Positions 6,708-15,876 of a stretch of DNA of 47,864 nucleotides are shown piece by piece (position 1 is the stretch's first letter; each line of letters begins with the position of its first letter). The position numbers and the translations under genes were made by a program. Source of the stretch: Clostridia bacterium (GTDB lineage Bacteria > Bacillota > Clostridia > TANB77 > CAG-508); contig JAAWKD010000017.1 of the NCBI GenBank assembly GCA_022797215.1, forward strand, positions 1-47,864, in the 5' to 3' direction. The notes beneath the pieces are model-generated. The model had not been told where the DNA came from, ran no database searches, and worked only from the letters and a program-made list of their open reading frames with translations.

Positions 6708-7074
6708 AATTAGAAGAAATGAAATATATCTTGCTAACTTAGGAAACACAGTAGGAAGTGAGGAAAGAGGAGTAAGACCTGTTCTAATTATTCAAAATGA
6801 CATAGGAAACAAACATAGCACAACAACAATAATTATTCCTATAACTAGAAGAATAGAGGAACGATTTGCTATTCCTACTCATATAAGAATAAATAAGTTT
6901 GGCAAAATGAAATATGAGGCTACAATAATGGCAGAACAAATAAAAGTGATAGACAAAAAAAGACTATTACACCGAATTGATATACTACCAGAAAAATATG
7001 TAGAAGTTGTAAATAATGCTATAAAAATAGCAACCGATTTACAAGAAAGGAACGGCTATGGAAATTGTGAGTAA
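6697..7074 (+). CDS. PemK/MazF-family mRNA endonuclease-like protein
   Basis: A 125-aa protein with the family hallmarks: an N-terminal RRNEIYLANLGNTVGSEERG strand and loop, RPVLIIQND, and a TTTIIIPIT strand, as in MazF (usual length 110-120). MazF proteins cut RNA at short motifs and are normally neutralised by a MazE partner encoded upstream. No MazE is visible; the coupled upstream gene encodes a small membrane protein instead. The element context suggests a role in element maintenance or a domesticated RNase. Its 3' end overlaps the next gene by 17 bases. Confidence 0.8.
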   Translation: MINRIRRNEIYLANLGNTVGSEERGVRPVLIIQNDIGNKHSTTTIIIPITRRIEERFAIPTHIRINKFGKMKYEATIMAEQIKVIDKKRLLHRIDILPEKYVEVVNNAIKIATDLQERNGYGNCE

Positions 7075-7600
7075 AAATGGAAATGTTGGTATGTATATGA
7101 GAGTTGGAAATATTGAACAACTAGATTATTATATTGACGAAAAAATAGAAAACAAAAAGCAGAAAAAGGCTGTTGCACTATATATGAGAACAAATAGAGT
7201 AGATGGAGATATGGTAAATGCAGATATTTATTCTCAAAGAAATAGACTAGAAGAATATTGCAAAAAGCAAAATATAATAAACAGAGTACATTATATAGAT
7301 GTTAGAAAAAATGGACTATCTGAAGATAGAGAGGCATTAGATAAACTCATAGAAGATATAAAAGCAGGAAAAATCAAGCAAATAGTGGTAACAGATATTT
7401 CAAGATTATTTAGAAATCCTGCAAAATTAACAAGTTTATTTGAAAATAATTTTATGAAAAATGTTGATATAGTTACTCTTAATGGAGAGTGTATCAATAG
7501 AAATCATTATATAGAAACTTTTAAAAAATTAGGCTTTGAAAAATTAGCTAGAGATATAAAGAGAAAAGAATTAAAAAATAGAAACGACAAGTCCAGATAG
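7058..7600 (+). CDS. Resolvase-like protein with catalytic serine replaced by aspartate
   Basis: A 180-aa protein made of a serine-recombinase N-terminal domain only. LYMRTNRVDGD (41-51) matches the first strand and the arginine (R44) of the active site, and VVTDISRLFRN matches the ITKDLSRFGRD motif of its neighbours. The catalytic position differs: the neighbours have SIENQR, this has DIYSQR, so the nucleophilic serine is D56. The usual RPxF helix is also absent. An earlier copy of the first-strand motif (GMYMRVGNIEQL, 11-22) precedes the domain. There is no DNA-binding zinc ribbon or coiled coil. It is probably inactive and may act as a regulatory partner of the two large recombinases. Confidence 0.7.
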   Translation: MEIVSKNGNVGMYMRVGNIEQLDYYIDEKIENKKQKKAVALYMRTNRVDGDMVNADIYSQRNRLEEYCKKQNIINRVHYIDVRKNGLSEDREALDKLIEDIKAGKIKQIVVTDISRLFRNPAKLTSLFENNFMKNVDIVTLNGECINRNHYIETFKKLGFEKLARDIKRKELKNRNDKSR

Positions 7601-7612
7601 GGCTTGTTTTTA
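7587..7612 (+). terminator. Intrinsic terminator at the end of the resolvase-like gene
   Basis: An 8-bp stem (7587-7594 with 7600-7607, one G-T pair) with a loop AGATA, followed by T5. It overlaps the stop codon. Confidence 0.65.
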
Positions 7613-7629
7613 GTATAGGAGGAATTTTA

Positions 7630-8034
7630 ATGAAAAAGAATGCAAGAAATAAAATGTATGCTATTAAGGAGGCAGTAAGCTATTATATTTTAGGTTATAA
7701 AAAATATGAACAAAATATAAATCAAAATGGACTAGGAGATATACTGAAAGATATAGTGGAAGTAGCACAAGAAAATCTTAATAGTATAGAAATAACAGGA
7801 GTTAATACTGAATTATTAAAAAGAATAAATTTTAGTTGGATTTTAACAGCAGATGACTTTATTTCTTATGCTATTTGTATATTTTATGTACTTATAAATA
7901 GAGAAATGCAAATAACAGACGAAAAAATTGTCAAAGAATTTTTAAGCGAGATCCATACGCACCACCCTAGAAAAATAATGAAAGAGGCAGAAGTAATACT
8001 AGAAAATCTATTTCCAGAACTACTGAATGAATAG
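7630..8034 (+). CDS. Hypothetical helical protein of the element
   Basis: A 134-aa protein that looks mostly alpha-helical, without a membrane segment or catalytic motif. AGGAGG lies eight bases before the ATG, a strong site. It stands between the resolvase-like gene and the large recombinases in the same direction. I do not recognise the family. The hydrophobic stretch DDFISYAICIFYVLINREM looks like a buried helix rather than a membrane span. Element-specific accessory function is likely, but nothing more can be said. Confidence 0.6.
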   Translation: MKKNARNKMYAIKEAVSYYILGYKKYEQNINQNGLGDILKDIVEVAQENLNSIEITGVNTELLKRINFSWILTADDFISYAICIFYVLINREMQITDEKIVKEFLSEIHTHHPRKIMKEAEVILENLFPELLNE

Positions 8035-8102
8035 TCTTATTTTAAATTTTATTCATAAAATAGGACATTCAAAAATACCTTTTAATATAAAAGGAGGAGG
8101 AG

Positions 8103-8240
8103 ATGGAGGACTTAAAAAATGAAAAAGATAGTATAAAAAAAATATATGGGAATGAAAACCTAAAGGAGATATTAACGAACTTATTAGAAAAAACATTTAT
8201 TGAAAAAATAGAAAATATAGAAAAATTGAAAAAAAAATAA
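8103..8240 (+). CDS. Very small charged helical protein
   Basis: A 45-aa, highly charged helical protein (about one third Lys, one fifth Glu) with a strong GGAGGAGG five bases or so upstream. Its central part NLKEILTNLLEKTF resembles the tiny proteins often encoded just before large serine recombinases in clostridial elements. An inverted repeat (8249-8258 with 8270-8279) follows it, before the recombinase gene. No function can be assigned. Confidence 0.5.
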   Translation: MEDLKNEKDSIKKIYGNENLKEILTNLLEKTFIEKIENIEKLKKK

Positions 8241-8248
8241 AATTGCAC

Positions 8249-8279
8249 ATTTTACTTTGAAAATTAAAGAAAGTAAAAT
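8249..8279. repeat. 10-bp inverted repeat before the first large recombinase
   Basis: ATTTTACTTT (8249-8258) and its complement (8270-8279) with an 11-base spacer. There is no T-run, so this is more likely an operator or recombinase-related site than a terminator. Confidence 0.4.
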
Positions 8280-8319
8280 GAAAAAGCAAACAGGTTATTT
8301 ATTCTAGGAGGGAGGGAAG

Positions 8320-9943
8320 ATGTTAAGAATAAATAATTATAAAGTAGCAAAATATATGCGTTTATCAAGAGATGATGGAGATGATAGAGAAAGTGAAAGT
8401 ATAGAAAATCAAAGAGATATATTAGATAGTTATATAAGTGAACACGAAGAATTAGAAGCAGTAGAAGAATATGTTGATGATGGCTATACTGGAACAAACT
8501 TTAATCGACCACGGATTCAAAAAGATGTTACAAGATATAGAAGATGGAAAAATAGACTGTATTATAACAAAAGACTTATCAAGATTTGGAAGAGATCACA
8601 TAGATACAGGTTATTATTTAGAAAGATATTTGCCAACAAACAACATTAGATATATAGCAATAGGAGATAATGTTGATACAATAAATCCAGATGGACTACA
8701 ATTTTTGACTTTCAAATTAAGTTTTAATGACTACTATGCACAAGATATTTCTAATAAGATAAAAAGTGTAAAAAATAGAAAAATAGAAAAAGGCGAATTT
8801 CAAGGAGGAATAGCTCCTTATGGCTATAAAAAGGACAACAATATAAAAAATCATTTAATAATAGATGAATATTCAGCACAAATAGTTAGGGAAATATTTG
8901 ATATGTATTTATATAAAGGAATGTCTACAACCAAAATTGCAGAAAATTTAAACGAAAGAAACATTGACGCTCCTGCAATATATTTAAAAATACCAGTATG
9001 TATGAACAGAAAAAGTAAGAATCCAAGAGGTTATATATGGCAGAGTGAACAGATAGCTAAAATGTTAAGGAATGAAGTATATATAGGAAGTGTAGTGGGT
9101 AGAAAATTCCAAAAAATAAGCCATAAAGTTGAAAAAGTAAGAAGTACACACAAAGATGAATATATTATTGTAAAAAATATGCACGAACCTATCATTGATG
9201 AATTAATTTGGAGAAAGGCACAAGATAAATTAAATAGACATAAAGATTCGTTTACGCAAAAATATGAAGTGCCTTTGAAAGAATTTATATTTTGTGCAGA
9301 ATGTGGAGGAAAGGCAACTTATAAAGTTAGAAAAGGAGAAAGAAAAAGTGGCAAAGTATGGGAACAAAGAACTTTTTTGTGCTCTAATAAAAATAGAAAT
9401 AAAAGTTGTACTTGTAAACCAATAACAGAGGAACTTATAGAAAACAAAGTTCGAGAAGTAATTAGAGAAGAAATAGAGCAAATATCTTACACAGAAGATG
9501 AAATCATAAAAGTATATAAAAAAGCTGAAGAAAAGGTACAAAGTAAAAGTAATATATTAAGGAGTCAAAAAATGACTATACAAAACAAAATTGATGAAAA
9601 TGAGCAAACTACACAAGAGGTATATCAAGATAAAATAAATAAACTTATAACAGCAGATGATTTTGCTATGATTTATAATAAATTACAAAATGAAAAAAGG
9701 GAATTGCTAATGCAAATTCATCAAATAGAAACAGAAATGATGGAATTACAAAAAGAAGATACAGGAAGAAACTATATAGAAATGATTAAATTAGCAAAAG
9801 ATATGTTGCAAATGAAAAATCCTACTAAAGAAATATATTCAAAACTAATAAAAAAAATTGAATTTGATAGTGATAAAAATATCACAGTTACACTAACTTT
9901 CGGAAATATAAAAGAACAAGAAAGATACGAGAAAGCAGTATAA
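8320..9943 (+). CDS. Large serine recombinase, frame restored by reading CGGA (8512-8515) as one glycine
   Basis: Site-specific integrase/excisionase of the TnpX type, 540 aa once the frame is restored. Residues 1-150 are the catalytic domain: R14, nucleophile S27 in SIENQR, and DLSRFGRD. A recombinase domain follows (GIAPYGYKK onward), then a zinc ribbon (CAECGGK, C...CTC) and a coiled coil. Codon 65 is CGG (8512-8514). In frame 0 the protein derails after RP; skipping one base gives RPGFKKMLQDIE, matching the family consensus RPGF. GGAGGGA precedes the ATG. The downstream paralogue starts one base after this stop. The two probably act together, as in elements with paired large recombinases. 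Confidence 0.85.
8512..8515 (+). other. Recoding site 1: CGGA
   Basis: Context CCA CGG ATT in frame 0; CCA C GGA TTC restores the long frame. The site falls at the conserved glycine of RPGF. Confidence 0.8.
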
Positions 9944-9944
9944 T

Positions 9945-11553
9945 ATGATTATAACAAAGTATAAAGTTGCTAAATATATAAGACTATCAGACGAAGACAG
10001 AGGAAAAAAAGAAAGTGAAAGTGTAGAAAATCAAAGAGATATAATTGATAATTTTATTAGTAAAAATACGGAATTAGAAGTGTTTGATGAATATGTTGAT
10101 GATGGATATACAGGAGGAAATTTTGATAGACCAAGATTTAAGCAAATGATACAAGATATAGAAAATGGCAAAGTAAATTGTATAATCACAAAAGATTTAT
10201 CAAGATTTGGTAGAGATCATATTGATACAGGTTATTATTTAGAAAGATATTTGCCTAAAATGAATATAAGATATATAGCAATTCGGAGATGGAATAGACA
10301 CAATAGATTCAAGAGGACTACAATTTTTATCTTTCAAATTAAGCTTTAATGATTACTATATACAAGATATTTCAAATAAAATTAAGAGTGTAAAGAAAAA
10401 GAAAATGAAAGCAGGAGAATATCAAGCAGGAATTGCACCATATGGCTACAAAAAAGATACAGAAATAAAAAATCATTTAGTAATAGATGAAAATGTAAGT
10501 TATATAGTGCAAGAGATATTTGATATGTATGCAAACAAAGGAATGTCTACAATAAAAATTGCAGATGAATTAAATAATAGAAATATAACGCCTCCGGGAA
10601 TTTATATGAAAATGCCTAACACAATAAAAAATCTAAACAGCAAAAATCCAGATGGTAGGTATTTGTGGTTAAGGACACAAATAGGCAGTATGCTAAAAAA
10701 TCAAGTATATATAGGAAATGTTGTAAGTGGAAAGAAAGAGCAAATAAGTCCTAAAATAAAAAAAGGAAAAATGAAAGAAAAATCAGAGTATATAATAAAA
10801 GAAAATATGCACGAGCCTATTATTAGTAAAGAATTATGGAATAAAGTACAAGAAAAGTTAAGTTCGTATAATACAGATACTAGAAAAAAATATGAATATC
10901 CACTAAAAGATCTTGTATATTGTGGAGAATGTGGAAACAAAGCAAGATTTCAACACAATAAAAGTAAAACAAAATCTGGAAAGGTTTGTTGGGAAGGAAA
11001 TTGTGCAGTATGTGGAAAAAGAGCAGATTATAGAAGTCTATGTGATAATGTTGTTATTGGCGAAAAAATACTAATGAATGCAGTAAGAAATGCAATAATA
11101 GAAGAAATCAAAAAAATAGAATATACTTCAAAGGAATTAAAAGCAATATATAATAATGCACAAAGAAAAGCCAAAAGCACAGCGAATATAATTCAAAGTG
11201 AACTTTCCAATAAAAACAAAGAACTTAATAAAATCGAAGATGAAATTAAATGTTTATATGAAAAGAAAGTAACAAGGCAAATATCAATAGATAAATTTAA
11301 AGAGTTATACGAGATAATGAGCGAAAGAAAAATGAAAATAGTGCAGGAAATAGAAAAACTTAATAATGAAATTAAGAATAACAAAAAAGGAACAAAAGGC
11401 AAAAATAAGGAATACAAACAAATGGAAAAATTAGCAAATGAGTTTTTAAAGATAGAAAATCCAGATAATGAAATTCTAAAAAAATTAGTAAAAAGAGTAG
11501 TGTTTGATAAAAATAAAAAAATCACAGTAGAATTAACTTTTTCACAGATTTAG
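9945..11553 (+). CDS. Second large serine recombinase, frame restored at CGGA (10284-10287)
   Basis: A paralogue of the previous gene, 535 aa after frame restoration. Catalytic R13 and S26 (SVENQR), RPRFKQM, DLSRFGRD, then GIAPYGYKK, a zinc ribbon (CGECGNK, CAVCGK) and a long coiled coil near the C-terminus. Codon 114 is CGG (10284-10286). Frame 0 runs out 21 codons later, while skipping the C gives AIGDGIDTID, and the sister protein has AIGDNVDTIN there. Only one base separates it from the upstream stop, so it is translated from the same message. Its last bases lie about 75 bp from the element's right end, the usual place for an integrase gene. Confidence 0.85.
10284..10287 (+). other. Recoding site 2: CGGA
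   Basis: Context ATT CGG AGA in frame 0; ATT C GGA GAT restores the frame and gives the Gly that the paralogue encodes with GGA. Confidence 0.8.
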
Positions 11554-11632
11554 TAATAACTTATAAAAATAAAATGTCGAAATAATCATAGCAAGTAATA
11601 CAAAAAAAAGCGTCATCCGTATAGCTTAAATA
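11554..11632. mobile_element. Right end of the serine-recombinase element
   Basis: Non-coding tail of the element. Continuity with deacetylase family sequence resumes at about 11,633 (HTVNHKSMP), which places the junction within a few bases of 11,629-11,635. A TGTCGAA match (11575-11581) lies in the tail. The left end is not in the window: no N-terminal half of the deacetylase is found upstream, so the element either extends past position 1 or was rearranged. Confidence 0.55.
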
Positions 11633-12025
11633 CATACAGTCAATCACAAAAGTATGCCAGATATTAGTGATGAACAAATTAAAACAGAAATGATGGAATT
11701 ACACAAATCTATTTACGAAAAATTTGGATATGAAATGAAATATACAAGACCACCTAAAGGGGAATACAGTGAAAGAACTATAGCTTGCACAAATTCTTTA
11801 GGGTATAAAACAGTTATGTGGTCTTTTGCCTACGATGATTGGGAGGAAAATAAACAAGGAAGAGAAGAATATGGCAAAAAGAAAATATTAGACAATGTGC
11901 ATAATGGGGCTATCCTTTTATTGCATGGAACTTCAAAAGATAATAGCAATATATTAGATGAGTGCATTAAAGAAATTAAAAAGATGGGATATGAATTTAG
12001 AAGTTTAGATCAATTCCAAAGATAA
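11630..12025 (+). pseudogene. 3' remnant of a PdaA-like polysaccharide deacetylase
   Basis: The open frame starts after a TAA at 11627. It encodes the C-terminal half of a NodB-type deacetylase: HTVNHKSMPDISDEQI carries the conserved HxxxH metal ligands, YTRPPKGEYSERT is the RPPxGxxS motif, and VMWSFAYDDW and ILLLHG follow. The family is about 250-300 aa and here about 131 remain. The N-terminal half, with the catalytic aspartate pair, is missing because the mobile element joins at about 11,630. The ATG at 11654 could start a fragment but it has no ribosome site. In B. subtilis PdaA makes muramic-delta-lactam in spore cortex. Confidence 0.8.
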
Positions 12026-12051
12026 ATAAAAGAGAGGAAGAAGGAGCGAAC

Positions 12052-12357
12052 ATGAGAGAAAGAAGAAACAAAAAAATACCAAGCAAGATTAATCGAATAT
12101 TAGAAATACCACAAGAAGTATTTTCTAATATTCCAAAAATAACAGTATTAGGTTTTGAGCAAATGATGATTGAAAACTATAAAGCAATTTTAGAATACCA
12201 AGATTTCTATATACGTCTTAGTACAGAAATTGGCATTTTAAATATTAATGGGTTTAATCTTCATTTAAAAGAAATGACTACAGATGATTTGCAAATTAGC
12301 GGAAAAATTGACAGTATTGATTTTGAAATGATTGAAGATGAGGAGGAAGATACATAA
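12052..12357 (+). CDS. yqfC: Sporulation protein YqfC
   Basis: A 101-aa protein of the YabP/YqfC family. It has the typical core ITVLGFEQMMIENYKAILEY, a strand-rich middle and the closing LQISGKIDSIDFE, with an acidic tail. Known: yqfC is a sigma-E-controlled gene of the mother cell and is usually followed by yqfD, as here. The length matches the family (about 95 aa). GAAGGAG lies about six bases before the ATG. Confidence 0.9.
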   Translation: MRERRNKKIPSKINRILEIPQEVFSNIPKITVLGFEQMMIENYKAILEYQDFYIRLSTEIGILNINGFNLHLKEMTTDDLQISGKIDSIDFEMIEDEEEDT

Positions 12358-12413
12358 GTCAATATTTTTATACGATATTTTAGAATAATTATTAAATGAA
12401 AGGAAAAACACAA

Positions 12414-13598
12414 ATGTATTTTAAAATACTAATAGCATATCTTTGGGGATATGTAACAATTGAAGTTGAAGGATACTATATAGAACGCTTTATGAATATT
12501 TGTAATGGTCAAAAGATATTTTTATGGAATTTAAAGAGACCTAAAACTACTATTATGAAAGCAAATATAGCAATTCAAGACTTTAGAAAACTAAAGCCAA
12601 TTGTAAAGAAGACAAAATGTAAAATTAAGATAAGCCAAAAGAAGGGGCTTCCTTTTTTCTTTCATCGCTATCAAAAAAGAAAAATATTTCTGATATTCTC
12701 TTTGTTAGTAATAATGGGAATTATAGCTTTATCTAATTTTATTTGGAACATTGAAATTACAGGAACAAATAAAATTGATGAGCAAGAAATTAGACAATTA
12801 TTAGAAGAAAATGGATTTGAACTAGGAAAGTGTAAAGCAAAAATAAATACGAAAGAAATTATTGATCAAGTTCGCTTACAAAGGGCAGATATTGCCTGGA
12901 TGGGAATAGAAATTAGTGGAACAAATGCTACAGTTAGAATTGTAGAAGCAGACCTAAAGCCAGAGATTATACCAGAAGAGGAATATTGTAACATAGTTGC
13001 AACAAAAGAAGGAATGATTACAAAAATATCTGCGCAAAATGGTACTCCCCTAGTAAAAGAGGGAGAAATTATACAAAATGGAACTGTTCTAGTAGGTGGG
13101 TGGCTAGAAGGAAAGTATACAGGGACTAGATATGTTCATGCTACTGGCGAGGTTCAGGCAAAAGTATGGTATACAGAAAAGACAAAAATACCATTTAATC
13201 AAGAGAAAAAAGAAGTTACAGGAAATGAGGAAAAGAAATATTCCGTAAAGATAAATAATTTTGAAATAAATTTAGGAAAAAGGCTTTCAAAATTTGAAAA
13301 TTATGATACAATAGAGTCAACTAAAAAATTGAGATTATTTTCTAATTTCTATTTACCTATTGAAATCAATGAAAGGCTATATCAAGAGTATCAAAAAAGC
13401 CAAGTTTCTTATTCGTTAGAAGAGGCAAAAAAGATAGGAGAAGAAGAACTAATGAAGAAACTAGATGAGCAAATAGAAAAGAAAGACTCCATATTAGATA
13501 AGAAGATAATAGAAAATCACACAGAGGAATATGTGGAGGTAGAGGTAATCTACGAAGTGCTTGAAAACATTGGGACAAAAGAAAAAATTGTATTTTAA
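12414..13598 (+). CDS. yqfD: Sporulation protein YqfD
   Basis: A 394-aa protein with an N-terminal cytoplasmic domain (AYLWGYVTIEVEGYYIERF), one membrane span (about residues 88-106) and an exported region with a repeated beta-rich domain (WNIEITGTNKIDEQEIRQLL), as in B. subtilis YqfD. I prefer the ATG at 12414, which has AAAGGA nine bases upstream; the ATG at 12396 has none and that AAAGGA lies inside the added codons. It follows yqfC by 56 bases. Known: the pair is a mother-cell sporulation unit. The usual next genes (phoH-like, pgpH) are absent, and a variable island takes their place. Confidence 0.9.
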   Translation: MYFKILIAYLWGYVTIEVEGYYIERFMNICNGQKIFLWNLKRPKTTIMKANIAIQDFRKLKPIVKKTKCKIKISQKKGLPFFFHRYQKRKIFLIFSLLVIMGIIALSNFIWNIEITGTNKIDEQEIRQLLEENGFELGKCKAKINTKEIIDQVRLQRADIAWMGIEISGTNATVRIVEADLKPEIIPEEEYCNIVATKEGMITKISAQNGTPLVKEGEIIQNGTVLVGGWLEGKYTGTRYVHATGEVQAKVWYTEKTKIPFNQEKKEVTGNEEKKYSVKINNFEINLGKRLSKFENYDTIESTKKLRLFSNFYLPIEINERLYQEYQKSQVSYSLEEAKKIGEEELMKKLDEQIEKKDSILDKKIIENHTEEYVEVEVIYEVLENIGTKEKIVF

Positions 13599-13610
13599 AA
13601 GGAGATTGCG

Positions 13611-14858
13611 ATGGAAGAAAGAAGCTTGAGAGTATATCAAGAGAAAACCTTTTTCTCTAAAATTAGTAATACATTAACAAAATTATTAACTCCAACAAAA
13701 GTAGGAATTAATGGAGTGCTAATTTCTATTAAAAGAAACAATGCTTTAAAGAATTTTGAATTATATAAAGGTAGCGAGGACATAGAAGACCAAGCAAAAC
13801 TAGAAGCAATTACAAAAAAGTATGAAGATATTTATGCTCTATACTTAGAGTCTATTGATAAATATATTATGGATTCTATTTATAAAAAAGTGAAAAATGA
13901 TACTGCATCAGACTTTGAAAGAAATGCCTTATCACAATATTATGCAATTGTGCATTTGAAAGAAACAGAGTATTTAGAATATAAATACAAAAAGCAAATG
14001 TATTTATTAAATTTAGATTATGAAACAGTAGATAATTTAAACAAGTCTGCATTATCAGAAAGATATAAAGTTTTATATAGCTCTCAAATGGAAAGCCTAT
14101 ATAAAGGGTTATTAAAACACTATTCTATCAAGCTAGCAGATAATCTAACACCAGGAGCAAAAGACGAAATCTATAACAAAATTTTCTTTACTTTAGAAGA
14201 ATACATAGAGAATATCTTACCACTAAAAATGGAGCAAGAGCCAGAAAACAAGGTATATCAAGAAATTATAGAAGAATATCAAAGTTTTGAGAAATTCACA
14301 GTTGGTAAATTAGACCAAAATGATACGATCGAAAAAAATATGATTTTATTAGGTCTAAGTAGAAAGCTATTTACACATAGTTTGCCATTAATTGTTGCAG
14401 AACAATGCTATGAAAAATTATTAAATGATGTTAGAAGTCTTATTGTAGATACGAAAGTAGCTCGTAAACAAGAAAAAGCTTATACTTTATTAATTACTTT
14501 AATAGAAGAGTACAACGTAAAATTATTAGCTACTAAAATTTACTGGGATAAACCTATGCTTAGAGAAGAGTACAAGGCATTTTGGAAACAATACCAAGAA
14601 ATGAACAAGAAAAAAGATGTTAATTACATGGATTATCTTCAAGAAAAGCAAGTTCTATTTCTACGTAATGACTTAAAGAAATTACGTAGCAATGAAAATA
14701 AATACTATAAGATTATCCAATTCTATCAAGCAAAACTAGTAGCATTAGGTGCTATGAAAAATGTAAAAAATCATTGTATTTCTAATGGAAACTACAAGCG
14801 CCAATTAACAAATTCTAAAAGACAGAGCGTTAAAGATTTCTTATCTGTAGCATTTTAA
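13611..14858 (+). CDS. Large helical protein of unknown function
   Basis: A 415-aa, soluble, almost wholly alpha-helical protein without membrane spans, signal peptide or recognised motif. It follows yqfD by 12 bases with AAAGGAG upstream, so it is probably transcribed with the sporulation pair, which hints at a sporulation-stage role. It sits where Clostridia usually have a phoH-like gene but has no Walker motifs. It contains many Tyr and Lys residues and TPR-like spaced helices, for example SALSERYKVLYSSQMESLYK. I do not recognise the family. Confidence 0.6.
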   Translation: MEERSLRVYQEKTFFSKISNTLTKLLTPTKVGINGVLISIKRNNALKNFELYKGSEDIEDQAKLEAITKKYEDIYALYLESIDKYIMDSIYKKVKNDTASDFERNALSQYYAIVHLKETEYLEYKYKKQMYLLNLDYETVDNLNKSALSERYKVLYSSQMESLYKGLLKHYSIKLADNLTPGAKDEIYNKIFFTLEEYIENILPLKMEQEPENKVYQEIIEEYQSFEKFTVGKLDQNDTIEKNMILLGLSRKLFTHSLPLIVAEQCYEKLLNDVRSLIVDTKVARKQEKAYTLLITLIEEYNVKLLATKIYWDKPMLREEYKAFWKQYQEMNKKKDVNYMDYLQEKQVLFLRNDLKKLRSNENKYYKIIQFYQAKLVALGAMKNVKNHCISNGNYKRQLTNSKRQSVKDFLSVAF

Positions 14859-15012
14859 TGCGTACAGATAAGTTATACATAGTATTTGTAAAATTTGCAT
14901 AACTATCTTGTAAGGAGCTTTTCATTATTCATATAATACAAAAAAAGATAGCAAATCAAGGGAAATATAGTTGTAAGAAGGTAAGTTGGTATAAATAAAA
15001 AGAGGAACCATA

Positions 15013-15568
15013 GTGGAGAAAGATAAAAAGTTAGAGAATCTACAAGTAATTAGAAAAAACAAAAAGAAAGTGATTTTTATAATAGCTATTATATTTATTA
15101 TAATAATACTTCCTTATATTATAGGCTATACTATATTAATTTTTGAGGAAATAACATCAGAGGGGTCGGCGATAGACGTAGATAAATTGGGGTCACAAGA
15201 GATAGATGCATATAATTCTAAGTTTATAAGTAATGTGCGGCTATAATAAACAAGGAGCAGTAGCACGATCATTATATACGACAGTGATAACAAATAATTC
15301 TCAATGGATAGGCCTGGATGATGAAAGCAGAATAGTATATATCAAAATGGGAGACATTACAGAACTAGATACAAGAGAAAAATGGAAAAATAGTGATGCT
15401 ATTTATGAACCTATGGAACTTAGTAATATAAGAAATAGTATAGCTTCTTGGAAAAGATATGATATTACAGCATCTTATGACGAAAAGGGTATGATAATGG
15501 GTATTGGCATTATAGAAAAAACAAGTAGTAATACGGTTCAAAATATAATGAATACAAATAATATGTAA
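15013..15568 (+). CDS. Membrane-anchored hypothetical protein, frame restored at CGGC (15238-15241)
   Basis: 184 aa after frame restoration. It has a basic N-terminus, one membrane span (about residues 20-42) and an exported domain beginning DAYNSKFISNV. Codon 76 is CGG, and in frame 0 the protein stops two codons later (CGG CTA TAA). Skipping the C reads on as GYNKQGAVARSLYTTVITNN, a pattern (asparagine-phenylalanine, then G-x-Q-x-G, then a V-x-x-L-x-x-V helix) that continues the domain smoothly for 108 residues. The start is GTG with AGAGGA seven bases upstream. Codon and base use match neighbouring genes on both sides of the site. Confidence 0.7.
15238..15241 (+). other. Recoding site 3: CGGC
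   Basis: Context GTG CGG CTA TAA in frame 0; GTG C GGC TAT restores a 108-codon frame. This is the only site of the six with C as the fourth base. Confidence 0.75.
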
Positions 15569-15600
15569 CAATATGAAAAGGTAGGAGAGTGAGAACAAAA

Positions 15601-15876
15601 ATGACTTATGAATTTGCTAAATACCCTGATGGTACATTAGGAGTATTTTCTAATATCGGAAAAAAGGAAACGGGGGAAGAATATATTCGTGTCACTTTTG
15701 AAAGACCGATGGAGTATGGGTTTGATACTTATGTGATTGAACTACCAAGTTATAATATTGTTTTGGAAGATGGAAATTATTCAGATGAAGAAAAGAAAAC
15801 ATTTTTAGAAATTGTTAAAAATGGTGCTTCCTTCTTTTTTAAATATGCACGTCTAGGAGGATTAGAAATTGCCTAG
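15601..15876 (+). CDS. Small hypothetical protein paired with DUF4160
   Basis: A 91-aa protein, strand-rich in the first two thirds (YEFAKYPDGTLGVFSNIG) and helical at the end. I do not know the family. Its end overlaps the DUF4160 start by 8 bases, and that gene's AGGAGG lies inside it, so the two are coupled. DUF4160 genes are usually paired with a small DUF2442-type partner, and this protein may fill that role. ATG at 15601 is chosen; the GTG at 15589 nearly touches the GGAG. Confidence 0.6.
   Translation: MTYEFAKYPDGTLGVFSNIGKKETGEEYIRVTFERPMEYGFDTYVIELPSYNIVLEDGNYSDEEKKTFLEIVKNGASFFFKYARLGGLEIA

Noticed and set aside
8320..11553. Reading the two recombinases as ordinary pseudogenes
   Set aside because: Each has exactly one lesion, always at CGG, with both parts otherwise intact, and four unrelated genes show the same lesion.
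11575..11581. TGTCGAA match at the element's right end as a Spo0A box
   Set aside because: No promoter pattern stands beside it and the next gene is a remnant. Kept only as a mention in the right-end feature.
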